Source: Prolixibacteraceae bacterium UBA6162
Lineage (GTDB): Bacteria > Bacteroidota > Bacteroidia > Bacteroidales > Prolixibacteraceae
Direction: 5' to 3'
Assembly (NCBI GenBank): GCA_002428215.1
Contig: DIUI01000003.1
Span: forward strand, 1 to 19,317
Length of the DNA: 19,317 nucleotides
Shown: piece after piece, positions 5,607 to 13,477 of the stretch
Layout of the letters: each line of letters starts with the position of its first letter
How positions within the stretch are numbered: position 1 is the stretch's first letter
Program-made: the position numbers and the translations under genes
Notes under the pieces: generated by a model
Seen by the model: the letters and a program-made list of their open reading frames with translations, nothing else
Database searches by the model: none
Told to the model about the DNA's origin: nothing

Positions 5607-6815
5607 ATGTCGGAATTTTTAAACCATCTGCCGGAGAGATCTTCTCAATTACTCGAATACAGCCAAAGGCTTATTGCCGGCGAGAATGGCAAAATGCTCT
5701 TCGAGATTTACCGTCCTGTCTTTGAAACTGTTAAGGCTGAAGAGGTAATGGAGGCACTCGACGGCTTGCTTCAGCTAGATCTACCTTTCGATAGCGTTAA
5801 GGGTGCAGTCGGAAAGATAATGAATGCTTGTCATGCAACTCTGCAAACTGATTCGTTGCACAACAACGATTTACCCGCTTTCCTTAAGGCTTTGTCCGAT
5901 GAAAACCGATGGGTTGAAGGGCAAATGAAGACGATAAAAACATTGGTTCGGGGCCTGGCATTGGAAGCTGCTGAAATGTTTGATGAAAAGATATCGGAGC
6001 TTAGGGAACTAATCAGGTTACTCCGTGATTATGAACTTCACTACCTTAAAAAGGAGCATATTTTATTTCCTTACCTTGAAAAACGAGTGCCTGCATACCG
6101 GTGCATTCAACTAATGTGGGCATTCCATGATGATTTTCGAAAAAGTCTGAAGCAGCTTGAACTGCAGCTCATGGAGAAGCCGGTGAAAATTGCGTCAGTG
6201 CATCAGGAGCTTGGCCGTCTCTTTTTTGTAGTGCTGCCAATTCTGTTCCGCGAAGAAAAAGTACTCTTTCCGGTCGCCATGCGGTACGTTGAGCAGGCCG
6301 AATGGGAGCAAATGCTGCACGAAAGTTTAGAAATTGGGTGGTGTGGAAACGTCAAGATCGTATTGCCCGATTTAGGCAGACCAATACAGGCAGAGGGTTC
6401 GCTCCCTTCGCTGGTAGATTTATCAACCGGTTCGCTATCTGGTGAACAGTTGGTTTGGATGCTGGAGAGCCTACCCATCGATATTACCTATATCGACGAG
6501 AACGATGAGGTACGTTATTTCTCCGGGGCAAAGCACCGGATCTTTCCCCGCTCCAAGGCCATAATCGGCCGAAAGGTTCAGAATTGCCATCCGAAATCAA
6601 GTTTGCAGATGGTAAATGAAATTGTGGAGGCTTTCCGCAAAGGCGACCGTGATTCGGCAGAGTTCTGGATTCAGATGCGTGGAATGTTTGTTCATATCCG
6701 CTACTTTGCTTTACGCAACGAATTTGGCGATTACAAGGGGAGCATTGAAGTGAGTCAGGAGGTTAGCGGCATCCGAAAGCTGGAAGGTGAGCGCCGGTTG
6801 CTACAGTGGGAATAG
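5607..6815 (+). CDS. DUF438 / hemerythrin HHE / PAS domain protein
   Basis: A 402-residue cytoplasmic protein with three parts. Residues about 10-80 form the DUF438 helical domain (GKMLFEIYRPVFETVKAEEV). Residues about 86-235 are a hemerythrin-like bundle with putative di-iron ligands in HYLKKEHILFPYLE (His145, His151), MWAFHDDF (His174) and FREEKVLFP (Glu216/Glu217). Residues about 278-395 are a PAS_10 domain (ITYIDENDEVRYFSG, GRKVQNCHP, VHIRYFALRNEFG). This architecture is known across anaerobes and suggests sensing of oxygen, nitric oxide or redox state, but no output domain is present. Oddly there is no His between residues 86 and 140, where the first bundle helix normally supplies one; only His85 is near. 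The start at 5607 is set by the promoter, which covers the alternative start 36 nt upstream. Confidence 0.88.
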   Translation: MSEFLNHLPERSSQLLEYSQRLIAGENGKMLFEIYRPVFETVKAEEVMEALDGLLQLDLPFDSVKGAVGKIMNACHATLQTDSLHNNDLPAFLKALSDENRWVEGQMKTIKTLVRGLALEAAEMFDEKISELRELIRLLRDYELHYLKKEHILFPYLEKRVPAYRCIQLMWAFHDDFRKSLKQLELQLMEKPVKIASVHQELGRLFFVVLPILFREEKVLFPVAMRYVEQAEWEQMLHESLEIGWCGNVKIVLPDLGRPIQAEGSLPSLVDLSTGSLSGEQLVWMLESLPIDITYIDENDEVRYFSGAKHRIFPRSKAIIGRKVQNCHPKSSLQMVNEIVEAFRKGDRDSAEFWIQMRGMFVHIRYFALRNEFGDYKGSIEVSQEVSGIRKLEGERRLLQWE

Positions 6816-6831
6816 TGATTCGTTGATGTTT

Positions 6832-6847
6832 AGGCAAAGATTTGCCT
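6832..6847. repeat. 16-bp palindrome after the DUF438 gene
   Basis: AGGCAAA and TTTGCCT are perfect inverted repeats around GA, 16 nt after the preceding stop and 9 nt before the -7 element of the next gene. There is no strong T-run, so it is either a weak terminator or an operator for the CotH gene. Confidence 0.4.
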
Positions 6848-6856
6848 TAATTTCGT

Positions 6857-6864
6857 TAGATTTG
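6857..6864 (+). promoter_or_regulatory. -7 promoter element of the CotH-like gene
   Basis: TAGATTTG matches TAnnTTTG exactly and ends 23 nt before the ATG at 6888. No well-spaced -33 TTG is visible; a palindrome lies directly upstream. Confidence 0.5.
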
Positions 6865-6887
6865 AAAATGTCAACAACCTATCACCT

Positions 6888-8573
6888 ATGCGCTTTCCGG
6901 TCATTTTGCTATTCACAATACTCCTAATTGCTCTGCCCACTTTTGGTGGGCCGTTATTTGAAACCAATGGTATAGCCGGTACTCAAGTTTACGGATCTCA
7001 ACCGGCTATGGTAATGGGGTCTGTCCAGTCGGTGACTTCCAGTCATTTGCCCATTGTGCTTATCGATACCTATGGTGCACAAATCCCCGATGAACCCAAG
7101 ATTTCGGCTTACATGAGAATTATTCATCACGCTGATGGTCGTCCAAATTTGATTACCGACCAAGAGTTTCATTATCAGGGACCGATTGGAATAGAGGTTC
7201 GGGGGCAATCGTCGCAGATGTTTCCAAAAAAGAGCTATGGTTTCGAAACCCGCAATTCAGTAGGAGGTGAAGATAAAGTTAGTTTGCTGGGTTTTGGGGA
7301 GCACGACGACTGGGTGCTGTATGCTCCCTACAGCGATAAATCGATGCTTCGAAACGATCTAACCTATGCTATTGGCCGGCAAATGGGGCGTTGGCAGCCA
7401 GGGGCGCAATTTGCAGAGGTAATTCTGAATGGAAACTACATTGGGGTTTACCAACTTATCGAGCGTATTAAGAGAGGGGGAGACCGACTTGATCTTAATA
7501 AAATGGGCAGCAGTGATAATTCGGGCGATGCCCTAACCGGGGGTTACATCTTTAAGGTCGACAAGATTCACGATTTAGATCTGAACGACTATTTCTATAC
7601 CTCACCAACCTATCGTTACCATAATGCCCGGACCTACGCATTCAGCTACGACTATCCCAAAAGTTCGAATATTACAACTGCTCAAAAGGAGTATCTGCAA
7701 TACTACCTCTACACCTTCGAGAACAATCTTAATGCACCCTGGTTTACCAGTGAAACCACGGGCTACAGAAAATTCATTGATGTGGGTTCATTTATCGATT
7801 TTCAGATCATCAATGAGCTTACCAATAACATCGATGGCTACCGTTATTCAACTTTTTTTCATAAGCAGCGCGACAGCAAAGGGGGCAAGTTGGTAGCAGG
7901 GCCGCTTTGGGATTTTGATTTAGGATATGGCAATCTGAATTACAGTAGCCGCCATCAGTTGCCTCAAAATTGGGCCTACCTCAATTATGGACCCAACGAA
8001 AATTACTGTATGCATTGGTGGGCCAGGCTCATGGAGGATCCAAAATATGAAGCTGAATTGAAATTGCGCTGGTCGGAACTCCGGCAAACCATTCTGCACA
8101 CCGATACATTAATGGCCTACATTGATGCCCGGGTAGAGGAACTGGGAAGTGCAGTGGATCGTAATTTTACCCAATGGCCCATCCTGGGTGTTTGGGTCTG
8201 GCCTAACTATTTTGTTGGACCTACCTACGAAACAGAGGTTTATAGCCTTAAAAACTGGATCAAACATCGCCTCAACTGGATGGACGACTCCTGGTTGTTA
8301 ACCACATCGTATGTTTTACCGGTTTTAGAAGAGCAAATCAGCGTGTTTCCCAACCCTGCCAGGGAATCGATATCAATTGAGCTGGCGGTTCAGGGAAATA
8401 CCCGTCTGCAGTTATTTAACAGCAGTGGAGTTAAGGTTAAGGAGACCCAGATTGAGGCCTTCCCCGGAAATATGTATCCAATCGATCTTACAACTCTGCA
8501 GCCGGGAGTTTATATTTTGCGCATTATGGTGGGTAAAAATCCCCCGTCGGTGCATAAGATTATTCGGTTGTAG
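6888..8573 (+). CDS. Secreted CotH kinase-like protein with T9SS C-terminal sorting domain
   Basis: A 561-residue protein in three parts. Residues 1-20 form a signal peptide (MRFPVILLFTILLIALPTFG). Residues about 95-460 match the CotH kinase-like family: IGIEVRGQSSQMFPKKSYGF, HDDWVLYAPYSDKSMLRN, FAEVILNGNYIGVYQLIE, GGYIFKVDK, ELTNNIDGYRYSTFFHK and the metal-binding AGPLWDFDLGYGN (Asp342, Asp344). Residues about 484-561 are a type A T9SS sorting domain (VFPNPARESISIE, LQLFNSSGVKV, LQPGVYILRI), typical of Bacteroidota cell-surface proteins. Characterised CotH from Bacillus is an atypical protein kinase that phosphorylates a spore-coat protein; substrates of Bacteroidota members are unknown. The stretch between signal and kinase is short, with no extra adhesion module. 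The gene seems monocistronic and is convergent with the lyase gene. Confidence 0.92.
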   Translation: MRFPVILLFTILLIALPTFGGPLFETNGIAGTQVYGSQPAMVMGSVQSVTSSHLPIVLIDTYGAQIPDEPKISAYMRIIHHADGRPNLITDQEFHYQGPIGIEVRGQSSQMFPKKSYGFETRNSVGGEDKVSLLGFGEHDDWVLYAPYSDKSMLRNDLTYAIGRQMGRWQPGAQFAEVILNGNYIGVYQLIERIKRGGDRLDLNKMGSSDNSGDALTGGYIFKVDKIHDLDLNDYFYTSPTYRYHNARTYAFSYDYPKSSNITTAQKEYLQYYLYTFENNLNAPWFTSETTGYRKFIDVGSFIDFQIINELTNNIDGYRYSTFFHKQRDSKGGKLVAGPLWDFDLGYGNLNYSSRHQLPQNWAYLNYGPNENYCMHWWARLMEDPKYEAELKLRWSELRQTILHTDTLMAYIDARVEELGSAVDRNFTQWPILGVWVWPNYFVGPTYETEVYSLKNWIKHRLNWMDDSWLLTTSYVLPVLEEQISVFPNPARESISIELAVQGNTRLQLFNSSGVKVKETQIEAFPGNMYPIDLTTLQPGVYILRIMVGKNPPSVHKIIRL

Positions 8574-8598
8574 AGAAAGGTATTTGGTGAAATCGGAT

Positions 8599-8638
8599 AA
8601 AAAAAAAGGCACGCAGGCCGTTTCCAACCCTTGTGCCT
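8599..8638 (-). terminator. Rho-independent terminator of the beta-eliminating lyase gene
   Basis: Read on the minus strand, AGGCAC (complement of 8633-8638) pairs with GTGCCT (complement of 8607-8612) and is followed by nine T residues (complement of 8599-8607). It lies 22 nt after the lyase stop. The plus-strand side lacks a T-run, so it is directional. Confidence 0.65.
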
Positions 8639-8659
8639 GAAATCTATGCGAAAGATTCC

Positions 8660-10123
8660 TTATAGGCTTTCTCCAAAATCGGCTTTAAATTTGGCCATCA
8701 GTTTCTGAGGCCAGTCGCTCGTAGGGGTTAACTTCCCATTGAAAAACCTTAATACTGCCGGTTCCTCTACAAATTTCAATCCGCCAACCAGATTTCTGTT
8801 CTGGAAGAGCCAGTGCACTCGGTCGATAACAAACAAGGTTTGCGACAAGGTAAACACCCTGCGTGGAAAGGCCAGTCGCAGCAATTCTACATCGGCCAGA
8901 ATATCGTTACCCTCAGCATCACGCACACTCGAAATGGTTCCACGTTCCATTCCCCTTATACCAGAAACAATAAAAAGGGCGGCAGCCAGAGCTCCGGCGG
9001 GATATTCCTTCTGGGGTATGTGGGGCAGAAATCCCATGGCATCGATATGACAACCCAGGGCTCCGGCCGGCATGATTACCGGAATTCCAAGTTTGTCGAG
9101 CTCATTAACTGTATATTCTATAAAGGCAGGAGATTGAGAGATAACTGTATCGTCGGTGGTTTCGTAAAGCCCTACTGCCATGGCTTCAATTTCGCGCACC
9201 GACATACCCCCATAGGTGGTAAATCCTTCGAACAGTACCACCAGATCTCTCATTTTGAGATAGAGTTCGTAATCGTTGGTAGCAATGCCTCCGCCCCGGG
9301 TAGAGCTCACCTTACGGCTCGAGAAGTAGACAATATCGGACAGACTGCACATGGTGAGCAAAATATCGCTGATAGAGCTGTTCTTAAACTCCTCCTCACG
9401 CTGTTTGATGAACCATGCATTTTCACCAATAAGGCTCGCATCGAGAACGACCATAATGCCGTGGGCTTTAGAAATCTCCCAAACCTCACGCATATTCTGT
9501 ATCGAAAAAGGCTGACCTCCAATTAGGTTTGTGGAAGCTTCAAGTCTTACGAAGGGAATTTTCTCAGGTCCATAATCTGCGATAAGCGCCTTGAGTTTAT
9601 TGGTGTCAATATTGCCTTTAAAAAGCACATTACTTTTGATTTTCAATGCTTCGGAGGTATAGATTTCGTGTACCTTTCCTCCATTCAGTTCCATGTGTGC
9701 CATGGTGGTGGTAAAATGGTAATTCATCGGCAGTATATCGCCTTGTTTGATGAACGTTTTCGACAGAATATTTTCGGCTGCCCGACCCTGATGTACCGGC
9801 AAAAGATGCTGCTTCCCAAAAACATCGCGTACCGCCTGTTCCATACGATAGAAACTTTGTGAGCCGGCATAGGCGTCATCCGATCTAAGCATAGACGATA
9901 TCTGATTGTCGCTCATGGCATTGGTGCCACTGTCGGTAAGCATATCGAGAAAAATGTCGAGCGTATTGAGTTGAAAAGTGTTGTAGCCGCCCTTTTCAAT
10001 GGCAGCAAGACGATCCTCTACCGGTTTTAGGTGAAGCTTCTGAACCATACGTACCTTGTGTAACTCGACAGGTATTTTTTGTCCGTTCGAAAACTTAATT
10101 TCGGTAGAATTGAGCTGGGTCAT
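8660..10123 (-). CDS. Tryptophanase / tyrosine phenol-lyase family PLP-dependent beta-eliminating lyase
   Basis: A 487-residue fold-type I PLP enzyme matching TnaA/Tpl over its length: GYNTFQLNTLDIFLDMLTDS, the cofactor loop DDAYAGSQSFY (Tyr85), VHQGRAAEN, YHFTTT (Phe137), NLIGGQP, DAS (Asp228), PLP lysine in SSRK (Lys271), TYGGM, and PRRVF (Arg421/422). Family members split tryptophan or tyrosine into indole or phenol, pyruvate and ammonia. Specificity positions look like tyrosine phenol-lyase: Thr138 (TPL Thr124), Arg394 in GMERG (TPL Arg381) and Phe460-Phe461 (TPL Phe448-449; tryptophanases have RHF). Two features are odd: the Arg that contacts the PLP ring in both known enzymes (TPL Arg217, DATR) is Leu231 here, and the segment around the lysine (SSRKVSSTRGGG) departs from SxKKD. 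It also has about 15 extra residues at each end. Substrate is therefore uncertain. It has its own promoter and terminator. Confidence 0.85.
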   Translation of the reverse strand: MTQLNSTEIKFSNGQKIPVELHKVRMVQKLHLKPVEDRLAAIEKGGYNTFQLNTLDIFLDMLTDSGTNAMSDNQISSMLRSDDAYAGSQSFYRMEQAVRDVFGKQHLLPVHQGRAAENILSKTFIKQGDILPMNYHFTTTMAHMELNGGKVHEIYTSEALKIKSNVLFKGNIDTNKLKALIADYGPEKIPFVRLEASTNLIGGQPFSIQNMREVWEISKAHGIMVVLDASLIGENAWFIKQREEEFKNSSISDILLTMCSLSDIVYFSSRKVSSTRGGGIATNDYELYLKMRDLVVLFEGFTTYGGMSVREIEAMAVGLYETTDDTVISQSPAFIEYTVNELDKLGIPVIMPAGALGCHIDAMGFLPHIPQKEYPAGALAAALFIVSGIRGMERGTISSVRDAEGNDILADVELLRLAFPRRVFTLSQTLFVIDRVHWLFQNRNLVGGLKFVEEPAVLRFFNGKLTPTSDWPQKLMAKFKADFGESL

Positions 10124-10162
10124 AGTAAAAATGGTTTAAATGAGTTGATGGTTGATTTTTTT

Positions 10163-10192
10163 CAAAAATACGCTCACAAATTTAAATTGCAA
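10163..10192 (-). promoter_or_regulatory. Promoter of the beta-eliminating lyase gene
   Basis: On the minus strand TTG (complement of 10190-10192) is followed after exactly 19 nt by TATTTTTG (complement of 10163-10170), the best Bacteroidota -33/-7 match in the window. The predicted start is near 10156, giving a leader of about 30 nt. Confidence 0.75.
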
Positions 10193-10239
10193 CCATAATT
10201 GCTCTATGGCTATGAAATTGCAATCGTTTTATCGCAATT
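10185..10239. repeat. Cluster of AATTGC half-sites upstream of the lyase promoter
   Basis: AATTGC occurs at 10185-10190, 10197-10202 and 10216-10221, and its inverse GCAATT at 10234-10239, where AAATTGC and GCAATTT form an inverted pair. The first copy overlaps the -33 TTG. Such a cluster in 55 nt upstream of a promoter suggests binding sites for an activator, though the region is A+T-rich. Confidence 0.4.
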
Positions 10240-10350
10240 TAAATTGATTCTTAATATTGATGCTGCCCCCGGTGAGCAAAAGGTATACTAAGAGCTAACC
10301 GAATGCTCAACAGCAACCGATTATAGCGTTCAGATGTAGAATTAGAAGAT

Positions 10351-11340
10351 TTACTGGCCTTTGCTAAAAAGCAGAAATGCAATGTATGCAATATACATAA
10401 TGATGAAAAGCAAGCCTTCGCGAAAGTCGAGCTGCCTTCCTTCCCAGCGGCCGCCGGTGCTTGCCTTGCCTCTGAATGCAAATATCAGCAGCATTAGGCC
10501 CGCCGCGATGTTTACCCATATATCGATGAAAGAGTTGGGTGGAACAGGAGTTTGTTTGGCGATAGTGCTGATGCCTAGTACAAAGAAAATATTGAAGATA
10601 TTGGAGCCTACCACGTTCCCAATCGCAATATCGACCTCCTTTTTTCGAACTGCCACAATCGAGGTAGCCAATTCGGGAAGTGATGTCCCCACTGAAACGA
10701 TGGTTAGTGCAATTACGCGTTCTGAAATACCGAGAATTGTGGCAAGTGAGATTGCGTGGTCAACTATCAGCTTGCCTCCAAAGACAAGTCCTGCCAAACC
10801 GAAAAAAATATAGAGCAGGGTTTTTATCAGTGGGTGTGTTTTGGCGGCAATCTCTAACTCTTCGGGATGGCTTTTAACCAGGTGAAAGTTGTAGGCTAAA
10901 AAGAGAATAAAAAAGATCACAAGAATAAAACCATCTTTCCTTTCAATGAAATTATCGCCTGGATTAAAAATGTTGTCACTGGCCAGAAACAGAACCGCCA
11001 GACCGGCAAGCAAGCTGAATGGAATCTCATAGCGGATGGTATTCTTTTTGACTGCCAGGGGAGCAATCAAAGCGGATATGCCCAAAATCGCCAAAACATT
11101 AAAAATGTTGCTACCTAAAACATTTCCAAGCACTAAGTCGGTATTTCCCTTGATGGCTGCTACGATGTTTATGGCCATTTCAGGCGCCGAGGTGCCGAGT
11201 GCCACAATAGTAAGTCCGATAACGATATCCGGAATGTTGTACCTTCTGGCAAGCGCCGAGGCTCCTTCTACCAGTTTGTCGGCACCATAGACCAGCAATA
11301 CAAACCCCACAAGGAGCAACAGTAAATGAATCAGTGGCAT
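10351..11340 (-). CDS. Calcium/sodium antiporter, CaCA family (YrbG-like)
   Basis: This 329-residue membrane protein has two homologous halves typical of the CaCA exchangers. The first alpha repeat includes LTIVALGTSAPEMAINIV with Glu54 and LGNVLGSNIFNV; the second includes LTIVSVGTSLPELATSIVA with Glu223 and IGNVVGSNIFNIF. The two glutamates are the ion-binding residues of the family. About ten membrane segments are visible, with a charged loop at residues 150-170. Family members exchange Ca2+ for Na+ or H+ across the inner membrane, helping to keep cytoplasmic calcium low. The gene is followed by a 227-nt gap before the lyase start, which carries that gene's own promoter, so it is likely independent. 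Upstream, a near-consensus -7 (TAACTTTC on the minus strand, complement of 11361-11368) is the only promoter candidate. Confidence 0.93.
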   Translation of the reverse strand: MPLIHLLLLLVGFVLLVYGADKLVEGASALARRYNIPDIVIGLTIVALGTSAPEMAINIVAAIKGNTDLVLGNVLGSNIFNVLAILGISALIAPLAVKKNTIRYEIPFSLLAGLAVLFLASDNIFNPGDNFIERKDGFILVIFFILFLAYNFHLVKSHPEELEIAAKTHPLIKTLLYIFFGLAGLVFGGKLIVDHAISLATILGISERVIALTIVSVGTSLPELATSIVAVRKKEVDIAIGNVVGSNIFNIFFVLGISTIAKQTPVPPNSFIDIWVNIAAGLMLLIFAFRGKASTGGRWEGRQLDFREGLLFIIMYIAYIAFLLFSKGQ

Positions 11341-11481
11341 TTTTCACAGTTTTAAGGGCCGAAAGTTACCAATATTTTAGGAAGTTGGTTGCCGGGTGAA
11401 TGCCCCTGAAAGGTTTGTTTTATCGCAAATGATAAGAACAAAAGCTGTAATTGTTAATTAATTGAATTTATCGTGAACAAA

Positions 11482-11499
11482 AAACCGGAAAACTGGTTT
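11482..11499. promoter_or_regulatory. Imperfect 18-bp palindrome, candidate TetR operator
   Basis: AAACCGG and CTGGTTT are inverted with a single mismatch around AAAA. The site ends 7 nt before the -7 element of the tetR gene, the usual place for an autoregulatory TetR-family operator. Assignment rests on position and symmetry only. Confidence 0.45.
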
Positions 11500-11506
11500 G
11501 GTTTTA

Positions 11507-11514
11507 TAGTTTTG
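11507..11514 (+). promoter_or_regulatory. -7 promoter element of the tetR-RND efflux operon
   Basis: TAGTTTTG matches TAnnTTTG exactly and ends 19 nt before the tetR ATG. No TTG occurs at the normal -33 distance; the palindrome fills that interval. Confidence 0.5.
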
Positions 11515-11533
11515 TGGCGAATTTATACAAGAC

Positions 11534-12145
11534 ATGGAAACCAAAGAAAAAATATTGGCCAGAGCCGGGGAACTTTTCCCGATTATGGGTATTAGGAGTG
11601 TTACGATGGATTCCATCGCACTTGATTTGGGCATCTCGAAAAGAACCATTTATGAGCTCTTCAAGGACAAAGATGACCTTGTAATTCAGACCATGGAATA
11701 TAAGATTATCCAAAACAACCATGAGTTGCTCGGTATGCTTAACGCAACCGAAAATGCTATTGAAGCGCTCTTTATGGCACTCAATCATGAACATGGCAGG
11801 ATGGTGGCAATGAATCCCCTCTTTGTAGAAGATTTGCACAAATATTTCCCTAAGATTCATGCATGCTTTTATCAGGACAATCAGCGGGTTCGTGAATTTT
11901 CAATTCCTTATGTCATCTTAGAAAGAGGCATTCGGGAAAAAATTTTCAGATCAGAGCTTGCAGTTGACGTGGTAGACAATTTTCTGCATGAACTGGCGGG
12001 ATTACTGCACAACAGTGTTCGCTTAAAGTTGTTGCAGTCGACCTATGAAGACATTCTCAAGAATATTTTGCTTCCATACTTTCGCGGGATTTGCACCCGC
12101 AAGGGGCAGGAGCTCATTGACCGATATTTTGAAAACGCTGTTTAA
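11534..12145 (+). CDS. TetR/AcrR-family transcriptional regulator
   Basis: A 203-residue protein. Residues about 3-50 are the TetR helix-turn-helix: TKEKILARAGELFPIMGIRS, then VTMDSIALDLGISKRTIYELFKDKDDLV, with the conserved G-I-S-K-x-T-I-Y-x-x-F recognition helix. The rest is a helical ligand-binding and dimerisation domain with no sequence motif that reveals the ligand. It is the first gene of the efflux operon, 14 nt before the outer-membrane channel gene, so by analogy with AcrR and similar proteins it probably represses the pump and its own gene and is released by a pump substrate. The candidate operator is the palindrome at 11482-11499. Start and length are normal. Confidence 0.93.
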   Translation: METKEKILARAGELFPIMGIRSVTMDSIALDLGISKRTIYELFKDKDDLVIQTMEYKIIQNNHELLGMLNATENAIEALFMALNHEHGRMVAMNPLFVEDLHKYFPKIHACFYQDNQRVREFSIPYVILERGIREKIFRSELAVDVVDNFLHELAGLLHNSVRLKLLQSTYEDILKNILLPYFRGICTRKGQELIDRYFENAV

Positions 12146-12159
12146 TACTAAGAAGATTT

Positions 12160-13470
12160 ATGACTATGCTAAGAAAACATTACCTCTTAACAACAGTTAT
12201 TCTGCTGATGTTTCTGAGGATAACGGCCCAGGAGCAATTGGTGTTGAGCCTGGAAGGTGCCCGTCAGCATGCCCTCCAGCATAACCTTACACTAAAGAAC
12301 TCAGGTCTTGCAATTTCAAATTCACAGGAGCGCATCAGGGAGACTATTGCTACTGGCTTGCCCCAGCTCAATTCAACGATGGACTACTCCAATGCTCTTG
12401 GCGCCAGTATCTCCATACGTTTTAATCCCGATGCCCCGGCAACCGAAATCCCTATTCGGCCAACTAGCAACTTGAGTGTGCAGTTAAGTCAGCTTATTTT
12501 CAATGCCAACTACTTCGTTGGAATTGAAATGGCTCGGTTAGGTCGCGATCTGACAGAAAAGAGTTATGTGCGTACCGAACAGGAAATTCTTGCATCGGTA
12601 ACCGATAGCTACTATCTTGTTTTGGTCTCTAAGGATTTACTTAATCTTTTGTCAAAGAACCTGACCAATTTGGAGGAGATACACCGAAAAACTGCTGCAC
12701 TCCAGGCAGTTGGAATAATCGAATCGACCGATGTGGATCAGCTATATGTACAAATCTCCTCCCTGCGCAATTCTGTCCGTTCATCGGAGCGACAACTTGA
12801 GATGGCCTACAATATGCTTCGGCTTGTCCTTGGGGTAACGGCCGAAACTCAGCTTGATCTCACCGAAAATATGAATGCCCTGCTTGCCGGTGTTATTCTT
12901 GAAAGCAGTGGCCAACCTGCGCCGTTTCAATTGCAGCAGAACCTCGATTTTCAATTGATGGATTTTCAGGAGAAGTTATCGGAACAGCAGGTTAGAATGC
13001 AAAGGGCCAACTACTTGCCCACACTTTCAGGATTTTACAACAGAACAGAAAAAATTCTAAAACCAGATTTCGATACCTCCCCGAAAAATATGCTGGGATT
13101 GCGTTTGAGCATTCCCATTTTTTCAAGTGGGCAACGCAATGCTCAGGTGAAACAGGCATTAATCGATCTTGAAACCACCCGAAACAACAAAGCGTTGCTT
13201 GCCGATCAATTAAGGATTCAGGAAAAACAGTTGCAGTTTAATCTGCGAACAGCGCTCGAATCATATACCAACCAATTAAGCAATCTCGATGTTTCGCGAA
13301 GAGTTTACAATAACCTGAAGCTTAGGTTTGAACATGGCTTAATATCAGGATTGGATCTGGTAAATGCCGATAACAATTACGTAAGGGCCGAAACAGATTA
13401 TATATCTGCAGTGTTTCAGTTACTGCGCGCTAATGTTGAGCTTGAAAAATTATATGGACAAATAAACTGA
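12160..13470 (+). CDS. TolC-family outer membrane efflux channel protein
   Basis: The 436-residue protein is an outer membrane factor of the TolC type. A signal peptide covers residues 1-24 (MTMLRKHYLLTTVILLMFLR ending ITAQ). Two repeated OEP halves follow: LSLEGARQHALQHNLTLKNS with helices through residue 230, and a second half from about residue 255 containing MQRANYLPTLSGFY, LGLRLSIPIFSSGQRNAQVK and GLISGLDLVNADNNYVRAE, all standard family motifs. It would form the trimeric channel that carries pump substrates through the outer membrane. It lies 14 nt after tetR and 7 nt before the adaptor gene. Met3 is an equally possible start. Confidence 0.94.
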   Translation: MTMLRKHYLLTTVILLMFLRITAQEQLVLSLEGARQHALQHNLTLKNSGLAISNSQERIRETIATGLPQLNSTMDYSNALGASISIRFNPDAPATEIPIRPTSNLSVQLSQLIFNANYFVGIEMARLGRDLTEKSYVRTEQEILASVTDSYYLVLVSKDLLNLLSKNLTNLEEIHRKTAALQAVGIIESTDVDQLYVQISSLRNSVRSSERQLEMAYNMLRLVLGVTAETQLDLTENMNALLAGVILESSGQPAPFQLQQNLDFQLMDFQEKLSEQQVRMQRANYLPTLSGFYNRTEKILKPDFDTSPKNMLGLRLSIPIFSSGQRNAQVKQALIDLETTRNNKALLADQLRIQEKQLQFNLRTALESYTNQLSNLDVSRRVYNNLKLRFEHGLISGLDLVNADNNYVRAETDYISAVFQLLRANVELEKLYGQIN

Positions 13471-13477
13471 TTAAGAT

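Noticed and set aside
8813..9526. 237-codon open frame antisense to the lyase gene
   Set aside because: It lies fully opposite a well-supported coding region and its composition is that of a complementary-strand shadow.
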